From the NCBI GenBank assembly GCA_944324235.1, contig CALUVN010000014.1:1-43840 (forward strand): a DNA stretch of 43,840 nucleotides, in the 5' to 3' direction. Below are positions 1-7,553 of this stretch, in pieces. The stretch's first letter is position 1; each line of letters opens with the position of its first letter. The translations under genes and the position numbers were made by a program. The notes under the pieces were generated by a model that ran no database searches, was not told the DNA's origin, and saw only the letters and a program-made list of their open reading frames with translations. Source of the stretch: Candidatus Gastranaerophilales bacterium. Lineage in GTDB: Bacteria > Cyanobacteriota > Vampirovibrionia > Gastranaerophilales > Gastranaerophilaceae.

Positions 1-416
1 TTAAAGTTTTTTGAATATCTTCGAAAGGCGACTTTTTGAAACTTGAAGAGTCGTATTGATGCAAACATTATGTTTGCTGCAGGAAGGTTCGGAAACGTAG
101 TTTCTGATGACTCGTTTCATTCGGACGCGTTTTTCTCTTTCTTTGGTTGCGTTTCATTCTCTTTTACTCGCAATAAAAGAGAAAGAAATGAACTAAATAA
201 AAAATATAAAATAAAAATCATTTTTGGGATACGCTGACGCTCTGCTCACGCTATTGTCCTCAAATAATTTTTATTAGTAAATCCGACCTACAGCTAGTAT
301 CAATAAATTAGATGGAATAATTAACAGGTGACATATAAATAATGTCCTCGGTTATAATATGTAATTCGTAATTTGTTAGAAATTGACATAGAGGGGTGGC
401 ATTGATACAATAAAAT
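1..416. repeat. Left-edge non-coding region with dispersed repeat units
   Basis: No convincing gene is present; the only open frame (43-237) is made of repeat sequence. The region starts with a block ending in GGCGACT, followed by GTATTGAT and an inverted repeat GCAAAC-ATTAT-GTTTGC (61-77). Next comes a block at 81-130 that recurs at 43022-43071 with one mismatch, a hairpin around the loop CTCGCAA (about 151-200), and a 31-bp block at 242-272 that recurs exactly at 42897-42927. The rest, up to 380, is AT-rich with nothing recognised. This is a member of a dispersed intergenic repeat family that also occupies the right end of the window. Confidence 0.75.
383..411 (+). promoter_or_regulatory. 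Sigma-70-type promoter of the secreted TonB-C-like gene
   Basis: A perfect -35 hexamer TTGACA (383-388) and a -10 hexamer TACAAT (406-411) are separated by 17 bases. Transcription would be expected to start about 6-8 bases after 411, that is on or beside the ATG at 417, and there is no Shine-Dalgarno sequence. The mRNA may therefore be leaderless, using the ATG at 417 or at 423. Confidence 0.6.
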
Positions 417-1271
417 ATGAATATGAAAAAGATTTTTTTATTAATTTTTTCTGTGCTGTTTACAGTGAATATTGCGCATTCTGAACAATGGTTAAATCTT
501 TCTGAAGATAGCAAACTTACGGTGTTGCTGGATACAGATAGTATTGAAAAAACAGAAAATTTATATAAGTACAAGGGGATTGTGAAATTCTATCCGGATG
601 GAGAGGATGTTTATATATATAATATCTCTGATTGTGAAAAGAATATCGCTGAAACTTATTATTATTCAAATTCTTCACAGGATAAGCCTAAAACAACTCC
701 GGATTTTCCGGTACATAAAACAGCTTTAGAAAAATCTCTTCCATTGCATAATTATATATGTAGAGCACATCTTTCCGCAGATGATTCTGATACCAGCCGG
801 CAAGAGGCAGAAAGTTTAAATACTTATGTAAATACTTTAAGTAGTATTTTGCATGAAAAATGGAGAGCTCTGCCTAATGTAGATAGAAGAAATAATATCA
901 AAACAAAAGTGTTACTGAGACTTGATAAACAGGGAAATTTAATTTGTTCTGCAATAGTAAAAACATTTAAAAATACTGATAATTCACCTGTACTTTCATT
1001 AATTAACAATTTTTTCCCATACAAACCTTTTCCTGTAAATGCAGACTCAAAACTAAAGTCGTTAGATATAGAACTTACTTTTGAACAAGAAGTATTACAT
1101 TTTTTTTCCCGATCTGGTAACTTAGATAGCAGTTATGCATCTTATTATGACCGTTATGAATATTTTAAAAATGTAAGAAAAGAGAAGAACCAAGCCGGAC
1201 ATATCACAAACAAAAGAACAAAATATGTGGTTGGTGAAGATGGTAAAGTAGAAATTTTGAATTTAGATTAA
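417..1271 (+). CDS. Secreted protein with TonB/TolA C-terminal-like domain
   Basis: A 284-residue protein with an N-terminal signal peptide (MNMKKIFLLIFSVLFTVNIA, cleavage probably near residue 22). Residues about 25-95 hold a beta-rich segment of the kind seen in small surface proteins (LLDTDSIEKT, KFYPDG) that I cannot name. Residues about 135-222 resemble a TonB/TolA C-terminal fold: a helix ending in KWRAL, then KTKVLLRLDKQGNLICSAIV and a helix with PYKPFP, as in xWxxP...V.v.i..dG.v...v...S. There is no TonB-type membrane anchor or Pro-rich linker, so it is probably a periplasmic or outer-membrane-associated relative rather than an energy transducer. The gene is monocistronic and probably leaderless (promoter 383-411). 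The function is unknown. The domain call comes from motif reading only. Confidence 0.6.
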   Translation: MNMKKIFLLIFSVLFTVNIAHSEQWLNLSEDSKLTVLLDTDSIEKTENLYKYKGIVKFYPDGEDVYIYNISDCEKNIAETYYYSNSSQDKPKTTPDFPVHKTALEKSLPLHNYICRAHLSADDSDTSRQEAESLNTYVNTLSSILHEKWRALPNVDRRNNIKTKVLLRLDKQGNLICSAIVKTFKNTDNSPVLSLINNFFPYKPFPVNADSKLKSLDIELTFEQEVLHFFSRSGNLDSSYASYYDRYEYFKNVRKEKNQAGHITNKRTKYVVGEDGKVEILNLD

Positions 1272-1286
1272 TTCAATATTATTCAC

Positions 1287-1315
1287 TTTCACTTATAAAC
1301 TTTTTATCATATAAT
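1287..1315 (+). promoter_or_regulatory. Possible promoter of the bio cluster
   Basis: A consensus -10 TATAAT lies at 1310-1315, only six bases before the bioF ATG at 1322. The sequence 17 bases upstream (1287-1292, TTTCAC) is a poor -35. No Shine-Dalgarno sequence precedes the ATG, so if the -10 is real the bioF mRNA would be leaderless. Confidence 0.35.
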
Positions 1316-1321
1316 TATTTT

Positions 1322-2461
1322 ATGTTTGAAACTTACACAGAAACGCTTGAAGATTTAAAATCACACTCACATCTCAGGGCTCTTAAAGATTACGGGGACA
1401 AAGACGAAAAATATATTTATTTTAAAGGTCAAAAGCTTTTGAATCTTTCGTCTAACAATTATCTCGGTCTGGCTGATAACAGAGCGGTGACTAAAGAATT
1501 TTTAGAGTCTGCCGGTGCTGATTATTCGTTCGGGAGTGCTTCTGCAAGACTTCTCACAGGCTCTTTGCCTGTTTATAAAGAGCTGGAAAATCTTATTACC
1601 GATTTGTACAAAAGCGGCGGAACGCTTCTGTTTAACAGCGGGTATCATGCAAATGTCGGAATTAATTCAACACTTGCGGGTAAAGGTGATGTAATTTTTT
1701 CCGATAAATTAAACCACGCAAGTATAATTGACGGAATGCGTCTTTCTGACGGTAAATTTTTCCGGTATCCTCATAATGATATGTATGCACTTGAAAAACT
1801 TCTCCTCCGCGAAAGAGCTAATTTCAATAACGCAATTATTGTGTCTGAAAGCGTTTTTAGTATGGACGGTGATATTGCGGATATCAGACGTCTTGTTGAA
1901 TTAAAGAAAAAATACAATTGCATTCTTGTTCTTGATGAGGCACACGCGTTTGGTGTGTTCGGTCAAAAAGGGCTTGGTGTTTGTGAGCATCTGGGGCTTA
2001 TTGACGAAGTAGATTTGATTATGGGAACATTTGGAAAATCTGTCGGTTCAATGGGTGCGTTTGTAACAGGCAGAAAAGTTTTGATTGATTATTTAATAAA
2101 TAAAGCCCGTTCGTTTATTTTTTCAACGGCATTGCCGCCTGTAAATATTGCATTTTCAAAATGGATAATTGAAAACAAATTCCCGCATACTTTTGAAAAA
2201 CGTCAAAGGATGCTGGCGCTCGGACGTAAACTTGGAAGTGAGAGCCATATCATCCCTGTAATTATCGGGGAAAATGATAGAACTGCGGAAGTTTGTGATA
2301 TTCTTTTTGATAACGGATATTTTACACTCCCGATAAGACCTCCTACTGTTCCTAAGGGAACTTCCCGTATCAGATTGTCACTTACTACAGAAATTGAAGA
2401 AAGGGATTTGGAAAAATTATGCAGCATTATTGGTTCAATAAACAAAACAATAAAAAGTTAA
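1322..2461 (+). CDS. bioF: 8-amino-7-oxononanoate synthase (BioF)
   Basis: A PLP-dependent alpha-oxoamine synthase of 379 residues, the usual BioF length. In biotin synthesis it condenses pimeloyl-ACP with L-alanine to give 8-amino-7-oxononanoate. Visible features are SSNNYLGLAD (43-52), GSASARLLTG (71-80), the cofactor-contacting DEAHAFG (205-211), and TFGKSVG with the Schiff-base lysine at K239. The next two genes encode BioG and BioC, the enzymes that make and release the pimeloyl-ACP substrate. This separates BioF from the related KBL and ALAS enzymes. The ATG at 1322 has no Shine-Dalgarno sequence but follows a TATAAT at 1310-1315. The 3' end overlaps bioG by 43 bases, so the two are translationally coupled. 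bioA, bioD and bioB are not in the window. Confidence 0.9.
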   Translation: MFETYTETLEDLKSHSHLRALKDYGDKDEKYIYFKGQKLLNLSSNNYLGLADNRAVTKEFLESAGADYSFGSASARLLTGSLPVYKELENLITDLYKSGGTLLFNSGYHANVGINSTLAGKGDVIFSDKLNHASIIDGMRLSDGKFFRYPHNDMYALEKLLLRERANFNNAIIVSESVFSMDGDIADIRRLVELKKKYNCILVLDEAHAFGVFGQKGLGVCEHLGLIDEVDLIMGTFGKSVGSMGAFVTGRKVLIDYLINKARSFIFSTALPPVNIAFSKWIIENKFPHTFEKRQRMLALGRKLGSESHIIPVIIGENDRTAEVCDILFDNGYFTLPIRPPTVPKGTSRIRLSLTTEIEERDLEKLCSIIGSINKTIKS

Positions 2462-3078
2462 TAATATTCTTTTGCGGCTGGAGTTTTGATTACAATCCTT
2501 TCAAATTTTTAGATTGCGGAGATTATGATGTAATTACCCTGTATGACTATGCATCATTGGATTTTGACATAGACTTTTCAAAATATGAACAAATTCATCT
2601 TATCGGCTGGTCTATGGGGGTATTTATTGCATCATATCTTAAAGATAAACTGCCGGAATTGACATCAGCAGTTGCAGTTTGCGGTACAGCTCTTCCTGTT
2701 GATGATGAACTGGGAATTCCTCATAAATCTTTTGAACTTTCTCTGATACACGCAGAAAAGGGTTTGCAGGGAAAGTTTACGAGAAATGTTTTTGTTGAAG
2801 ATGATTTGCTTGCCAGATACGAAAAAACTCCGGTAGAACGTTCAATAGAAAATCGTGTGAATGAACTTGTCAAACTTGATGAACTTATCAAATCATATAA
2901 ATTTGAGTTCAGCCCGTTTTACACTAAAGCTCTGGTCGGCATAAATGATAAAATTATTCCGTCAAAGAACCAGCTTAACTTCTGGCATAAATACAATGTG
3001 CCTGTCGTAGAACTTGATAGCGGCCATTTTCCGTTTTATAATTACAAAAGCTGGGAAGAAATTTTGTTATGCAAATAG
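2419..3078 (+). CDS. bioG: Pimeloyl-ACP methyl ester esterase, BioG type
   Basis: A 219-residue alpha/beta hydrolase. BioG releases the methyl group from pimeloyl-ACP methyl ester, ending the disguised fatty-acid cycle started by BioC. The nucleophile elbow GWSMG places Ser65. Asp177 in GINDKIIPS and His203 in DSGHFPFY complete the triad. The N-terminal FFCGWSFDYNPF pattern is the hallmark of the BioG (DUF452) family rather than BioH. The length fits the family. The gene starts inside bioF (43-base overlap) and its last 10 bases overlap bioC, giving a compact bioF-bioG-bioC unit. Confidence 0.85.
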   Translation: MQHYWFNKQNNKKLIIFFCGWSFDYNPFKFLDCGDYDVITLYDYASLDFDIDFSKYEQIHLIGWSMGVFIASYLKDKLPELTSAVAVCGTALPVDDELGIPHKSFELSLIHAEKGLQGKFTRNVFVEDDLLARYEKTPVERSIENRVNELVKLDELIKSYKFEFSPFYTKALVGINDKIIPSKNQLNFWHKYNVPVVELDSGHFPFYNYKSWEEILLCK

Positions 3079-3809
3079 ATGCCAGAACTGTAAAAAAACA
3101 TTTTGAAAAAAGTATGGAAGATTACGATAAAAATGCCGTAGTCCAACGTCTTATTGCAGGTAAATTAATTGATGAACTTGTAAAAATAAAGACTTCATTT
3201 TCTGATGTCTTGGAGCTTGGTTCTGGTACAGGACTTTTGACAAAGGAATTTTTTGCGCGCTGTAAATGCACATCTTTTACGGCAAACGATTTGACTGCAA
3301 GGTCAAAATTTTATCTTGATAAAATTTTGCCTGATTATGAATTTATCGCAGGTAATGCAGAAAAAATTAAGACAGGCAAAAACTTTGATTTGATAATTTC
3401 GAACGCGATGTTTCAATGGTTTTCCGATTTTAAAAATTCAGTAAATTTCAAACTGTATTCAATGTTGAAAAATGACGGGCTTCTGGCATTTACTACTTTT
3501 TCTGAAAATAATTTTAAAGAAATAAGAAAAACGACCGGTATTTCGCTGGAATATAAAAAATTTACAGATTTAAAAGAAATTCTTGCGGAAAATTACAAAA
3601 TATTACACGCTGAAGAATTCGATTATAAAATGAATTTTACAAGCGCACTTGAACTTCTGGCTCATATGAAACATACCGGAGTAAACTCCCTGGGGACAAG
3701 AAAATGGACATTTGTAGAAGTGAAGAAATTCTGTGAAGAATATCAGAAATTATACCCCGAAATATCACTTACATACTCGCCTGTAATTTTTATCGTACAA
3801 AAAAAGTAA
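3069..3809 (+). CDS. bioC: Malonyl-ACP O-methyltransferase (BioC)
   Basis: A 246-residue class I SAM-dependent methyltransferase. BioC methylates malonyl-ACP so that fatty-acid synthase can elongate it to pimeloyl-ACP methyl ester. The SAM-binding glycine motif VLELGSGTG spans 47-55. SNAMFQWFSDF (111-121) matches the conserved N-x-x-x-Q-W block of BioC, and the N-terminal V-x-x-x-F-x-x-x-x-x-x-Y-x-x-x-A-x-x-Q pattern fits the family. Ten bases overlap the end of bioG. No clear terminator follows. The 80-base gap before the next gene is AT-rich. Confidence 0.87.
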   Translation: MQIDARTVKKHFEKSMEDYDKNAVVQRLIAGKLIDELVKIKTSFSDVLELGSGTGLLTKEFFARCKCTSFTANDLTARSKFYLDKILPDYEFIAGNAEKIKTGKNFDLIISNAMFQWFSDFKNSVNFKLYSMLKNDGLLAFTTFSENNFKEIRKTTGISLEYKKFTDLKEILAENYKILHAEEFDYKMNFTSALELLAHMKHTGVNSLGTRKWTFVEVKKFCEEYQKLYPEISLTYSPVIFIVQKK

Positions 3810-3889
3810 ATATTTTTTCAAACACTAGCAAAAAAAATTTTTCTGATGTATTATTTCATACATACTTATTTTATGGAATCTGAAAATTT

Positions 3890-4759
3890 ATGGATGAAAA
3901 AATGCAGCTGCTCATAGAAAAAGAATTAAATTCCACGGATAAAATTATGAAACCGGATTTTAATCTCAAAACCGGCAGAGAATTACTGGCATTTTATCTG
4001 CAGACAAAGTTCAGACAAATTCTCGCCTATGATAAAAAATGCGATACCCCGATATTTAATTATATGAATCCGGATTTTATAAACAGATTTTCCCGCAGAT
4101 TAATCAATACCCCGTCAAAGCGGCTACTTATAGGTATTACAGGAGAATCTGCCTCAGGTAAATCAACTATTTGTAAAGCAATTAAAAATATTATTGAACA
4201 ATTTGATATGCCGGTCACAGTGCTCAGTACAGATAATTATTTTAATGATATTTCATCATTAATTTCACAATACGGCACATTTGATAATCTGCGTGATAAC
4301 GGATACGATATAGACGCTCCGACAAGTTTTCAGCTGGATGTTTTGAAAAGTGACCTTCAGGATTTGGCAGAAGGTCTTGATATTAAAGCTCCGATGTATC
4401 TTCCAAACGGCACAGGCGTTTCAGTACCTTCAGCGTTTGACGTTGTGTCCAGAAAAATTATCGTAGTTGAAGGCATTGCAACTATGTATGAAGATGTTAA
4501 AGATGTCTTTGATGTTAAGCTTTATGTCGAAGCAGATAATGATATTCGCAAAGAAAGATTCATTACCCGCGCGCGTGAAGAGAGAAATCAGAGTGAAGAA
4601 AATGCTCTCAAGCATTGGGAGTATATTAAAAACGCCGGCGAAAAATATGTAAAACCATTCCGCGCACAGGCAGATTTTGTACTCAACGGCAATGCTGATT
4701 TAGATTATTTTTCTAAAATTCTTGAGTATATTTATGCAGTGACCAATAATTTTCAATAA
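3890..4759 (+). CDS. Uridine kinase-like P-loop kinase
   Basis: A 289-residue protein with an N-terminal helical extension of about 75 residues, then a P-loop kinase domain of the uridine kinase / phosphoribulokinase superfamily. Walker A is GESASGKST (85-93), followed by VLSTDNYFND, the usual substrate/base-binding D-x-Y/F motif. YDIDAPTSFQ matches the D-H/A-P-x-x-F/A element. IIVVEGIA is the Walker B-like strand, and RRxxR-like chemistry is replaced by RFITRAREERNQS in the lid. It probably phosphorylates a nucleoside or sugar. The exact substrate cannot be read from sequence, and the N-terminal extension is longer than in classical Udk. A short out-of-frame ATG frame (3873-3917) overlaps the start and may be chance. 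Confidence 0.75.
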   Translation: MDEKMQLLIEKELNSTDKIMKPDFNLKTGRELLAFYLQTKFRQILAYDKKCDTPIFNYMNPDFINRFSRRLINTPSKRLLIGITGESASGKSTICKAIKNIIEQFDMPVTVLSTDNYFNDISSLISQYGTFDNLRDNGYDIDAPTSFQLDVLKSDLQDLAEGLDIKAPMYLPNGTGVSVPSAFDVVSRKIIVVEGIATMYEDVKDVFDVKLYVEADNDIRKERFITRAREERNQSEENALKHWEYIKNAGEKYVKPFRAQADFVLNGNADLDYFSKILEYIYAVTNNFQ

Positions 4760-4789
4760 GAAATTTCCGGTAATATTAATTGTAAAAAG

Positions 4790-4819
4790 TTGTATCATTT
4801 TTGCCATTTTTTATATAAT
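4790..4819 (+). promoter_or_regulatory. Candidate promoter of the pilus/secretion operon
   Basis: TTGTAT (4790-4795) and a consensus TATAAT (4814-4819) are 18 bases apart in the 189-base gap before the first pilus gene. This would give a leader of about 120 bases. Another weak possibility is TTGCTA/TATACG (4902-4929), which is closer to the start codon. Confidence 0.4.
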
Positions 4820-4948
4820 GTGTTAATCTGATATAGATTTATAGTATGTTCAAAATTTTGAATTAAATACATTAAATAATTGATACTAATATTTTTGGAT
4901 TTTGCTATAGTTTTAATGTAACGTATACGACAAATATGTGGAATCAAA

Positions 4949-5674
4949 ATGAGAGAGTATAGAACAAAACAAGAATTAAGAAACAAAGTGAAAAAGATAA
5001 GTTTATTCTTTATATTAATGGGTGTGATTGGATTTGTTACAAGCGGTTGTAATGGAAGCAGTGACGACAATATTAGTACGGCCGATTTAAAACCGGCAGC
5101 ACAACCGGCACAAGAATCCGTATTTGATGCAAAAGCAGCCTCCGTAATGACGGATGAGAGTGATGCAGCTGCAGATGCAAATGCAAATACAAACGCTGTA
5201 GTAGATTTGGATGAGACAAATTTATCAACATCTGTTGATAAAATGGCAAGAATGACTATAGAAGATTATGGTCGTCCAAATCCGTTTTTGCCGCCAAGTG
5301 AGGCTATAGACACCACAAGAACTGTGTCTGAGATGCCTTTTGAGCTGGTTAATCCTCCGGAAGATCCAACTGTAGATTCTGATGCCAGCAGAATTATTAA
5401 AACCAAAGTCTCCGGAATTTTATACGATGATCACAATCCTGCAGCCATCCTTAACATGGAAGGTACAGATTATCTTGTGAGAACAGGTGATGTTATAAAT
5501 AATTATAAAGTTCTTGCTATATATAAAAATGATGTAGCAGTTCAGCTGGGTGATAATATTTATAAAGCAGGCGTTGGAGAATTGCTTGCTACCAATAAAA
5601 TCCACCATAACACCGTTCCGAATCTTGACAAAAGATTTGGCGGTTCAGATGTAAAAATGAGTATAGAAAATTAA
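4949..5674 (+). CDS. GspC/PilP-like lipoprotein of the pilus/secretion machine
   Basis: A 241-residue protein with a hydrophobic N-terminal segment ending in VTSGC, an imperfect lipobox that would make Cys34 the lipidated residue. Residues 40-105 form a low-complexity Ala/Asp/Asn linker. GRPNPFLPP (109-117) is the conserved block ahead of the PilP and GspC homology domains. Residues about 150-210 (VSGILYD, AAILNMEG, VRTGDVINNYKVLAIY) match the GspC-HR/PilP beta fold that docks onto the secretin N-domain. The position directly upstream of the secretin gene supports this. PilM, PilN and PilO are not adjacent. The start at 4949 is taken as the first ATG; a GTG at 4988 would also leave a signal sequence. 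Confidence 0.7.
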   Translation: MREYRTKQELRNKVKKISLFFILMGVIGFVTSGCNGSSDDNISTADLKPAAQPAQESVFDAKAASVMTDESDAAADANANTNAVVDLDETNLSTSVDKMARMTIEDYGRPNPFLPPSEAIDTTRTVSEMPFELVNPPEDPTVDSDASRIIKTKVSGILYDDHNPAAILNMEGTDYLVRTGDVINNYKVLAIYKNDVAVQLGDNIYKAGVGELLATNKIHHNTVPNLDKRFGGSDVKMSIEN

Positions 5675-5702
5675 TTATAAGAGGAATAAATCAGGAGCAG
5701 AT

Positions 5703-7544
5703 ATGAAAAACGGAATTTCTAGAAGAATCATTGCGAGTTTAATGTTATCAATATTTGTTGCGACAAATATGATGACATTCGTCTTTGCAAAGGAAGATTA
5801 TAACTTTATCAACAACTATGAGTCGGATAAGCCCGAAATAAGGGGAGAAAAAGACAGTAATAAAGAAGAAGTTTTGAAATTAAAAGCTGATATCTCTATT
5901 ACTAAAAGTACTGAACCAATATCATTGAGTTTAAGAAATTCTGATGTAACTCAGGTTTTACGTATGTTTGCGGATAAAGCAGGCCTGAATATCATATTTG
6001 AAGAAGGTGTTGGCGGTAATGTTACTATGGATCTTGTAGACGTTCCGTTGAATTCCGCATTTGATCTTGTTCTGGAAGTTACTAATCTTAACTATACAAT
6101 AGATGGTAAAACTCTTATAATTTCAAAAGCCGGCTCAACATCTAATATTGCAAAACAGGAAATGACAGTTATTCCTATAAAATATGTTGATGCAAATGCT
6201 CTTGCAACATTTTTGAATAAAAATATATATGGTATGAAAAAACCGGGTATGTCCGGCGCTGAAATTGCCGTTACAAACCCTTCAACAAACGAAATATTGA
6301 TATTCGGCTCTAAAAACGATGTAGCAATAGCAAGAAAAGTTGTTGAAAAATTTGATAAAAAACCTCAAATAACATCTTTTAAAGTAAATCATACAACTCC
6401 GTCAGAAATGGCAAATATGATATGTAATTTGTTATTGCCGACAACCGGTGCAGGTAGCGGCGGCAAAACAGGCGGAGCTGCAGGTATAGTTACAGGCGGT
6501 GCAGCAAGCACTGAAGGTTTGACTCTCGGCGGCGCTACAGTAGCTTGTTCATTGAATACAACAGTTGACGCTGGTGATTTATCATCACTTCCGATTCAGG
6601 CTCTAGCCGTATCATATTATACAGAACTTGGTGAAATAAGCATTCTCGGCGGTTCAGAATCTCAACTGGATATGATTAAAGAATTTGTACAACTTAATGA
6701 TAAAAAACAACCTCAGGCTTATCTTGAGTTGTCAATTATAGAATTAAACGAAACTGGAAGTAAAACTCTTGATAACGCATGGCAAATCTGGAGCAGATTC
6801 TTCTCCGCAAACTTTGCAAACGGTACAACAAGTACAAATGCTCAGCACCCTACATTCTTATCAGGCAGCAGATATCCTGTATACTCTGATGATGGCGATG
6901 GTACTGTAGATCACTATGTTAATAAATATCGCGGACCTTTTGTTCTTACATATACAATCAGATATATCTTAGAAAACAGAAAAGGCAGAACAGTTGCTAA
7001 CCCTCGTATCCTGATTACAAACGGAAAGACTTCAACTATTGACCTGACATCAGATTATGTAAAATCAGTAACATCTCAGGTTGTACAAGGTTCTCTGAAC
7101 TCTACCGTTGCAAGAGAATACGAAGTTGCTGATGATAACGGTATCAAAATTGAAATTACTCCGTTTATTTCACCGGATGGTTATGTAACTATGGATATCA
7201 AACCTGAATATTCAACAATCAAAGAGCAAATCTATACTTACGTAGAAACAGAAGACGGCGAAGAGCCGGTTCAGGATTTGGCTGCAACATTGCTCCAAAG
7301 AAGAAACTTAGACTTAAAGAGTGTAAGAATTAAAGACGGGGAAACTCTTGTTATAGGCGGTATGATTCGTGAAGAAGATTCAAAACAGGTAAATAAAGTG
7401 CCTATTTTAGGTGACATCCCTTATATCGGTTCATTATTCAGAAGCTCAAATACTTCCAAAGCTAAAGAAGAAATGGTTATTATGATTACTCCAAGAATTA
7501 TTGTGGATAATGATGATGTCAAAAATAACGAAACTACTCTATAA
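5703..7544 (+). CDS. pilQ: Type IV pilus / type II secretin (PilQ/GspD family)
   Basis: A 613-residue outer-membrane secretin that forms the gated channel for a type IV pilus or type II pseudopilus. The signal peptide runs to about FVFAK (residues 1-30). An STN-type N-domain follows at about 75-145 (SLRNSDVTQVLRMFADKAGL), then N1-like domains (VIPIKYVDANALATFL and VEKFDKKP) with a Gly-rich insert (about 255-275, GAGSGGKTGGAAG). The C-terminal secretin domain has VANPRILITNGK, VRIKDGETLVIGGMI and KVPILGDIPYIGSLFR, the family signature. An SD-like AGGAGCAG precedes the ATG. It lies between the GspC/PilP-like gene and pilB. I cannot tell pilus from type II secretion use from this gene alone. Confidence 0.88.
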   Translation: MKNGISRRIIASLMLSIFVATNMMTFVFAKEDYNFINNYESDKPEIRGEKDSNKEEVLKLKADISITKSTEPISLSLRNSDVTQVLRMFADKAGLNIIFEEGVGGNVTMDLVDVPLNSAFDLVLEVTNLNYTIDGKTLIISKAGSTSNIAKQEMTVIPIKYVDANALATFLNKNIYGMKKPGMSGAEIAVTNPSTNEILIFGSKNDVAIARKVVEKFDKKPQITSFKVNHTTPSEMANMICNLLLPTTGAGSGGKTGGAAGIVTGGAASTEGLTLGGATVACSLNTTVDAGDLSSLPIQALAVSYYTELGEISILGGSESQLDMIKEFVQLNDKKQPQAYLELSIIELNETGSKTLDNAWQIWSRFFSANFANGTTSTNAQHPTFLSGSRYPVYSDDGDGTVDHYVNKYRGPFVLTYTIRYILENRKGRTVANPRILITNGKTSTIDLTSDYVKSVTSQVVQGSLNSTVAREYEVADDNGIKIEITPFISPDGYVTMDIKPEYSTIKEQIYTYVETEDGEEPVQDLAATLLQRRNLDLKSVRIKDGETLVIGGMIREEDSKQVNKVPILGDIPYIGSLFRSSNTSKAKEEMVIMITPRIIVDNDDVKNNETTL

Positions 7545-7553
7545 TGTAATAAA

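Noticed and set aside
43..237. 64-codon open frame at the left edge
   Set aside because: It lies wholly in the dispersed repeat, and the frame is not kept in the right-edge copy.
3873..3917. Fourteen-codon frame overlapping the start of the uridine-kinase-like gene, a possible leader peptide
   Set aside because: No Shine-Dalgarno sequence and no attenuator-like hairpin; probably chance.
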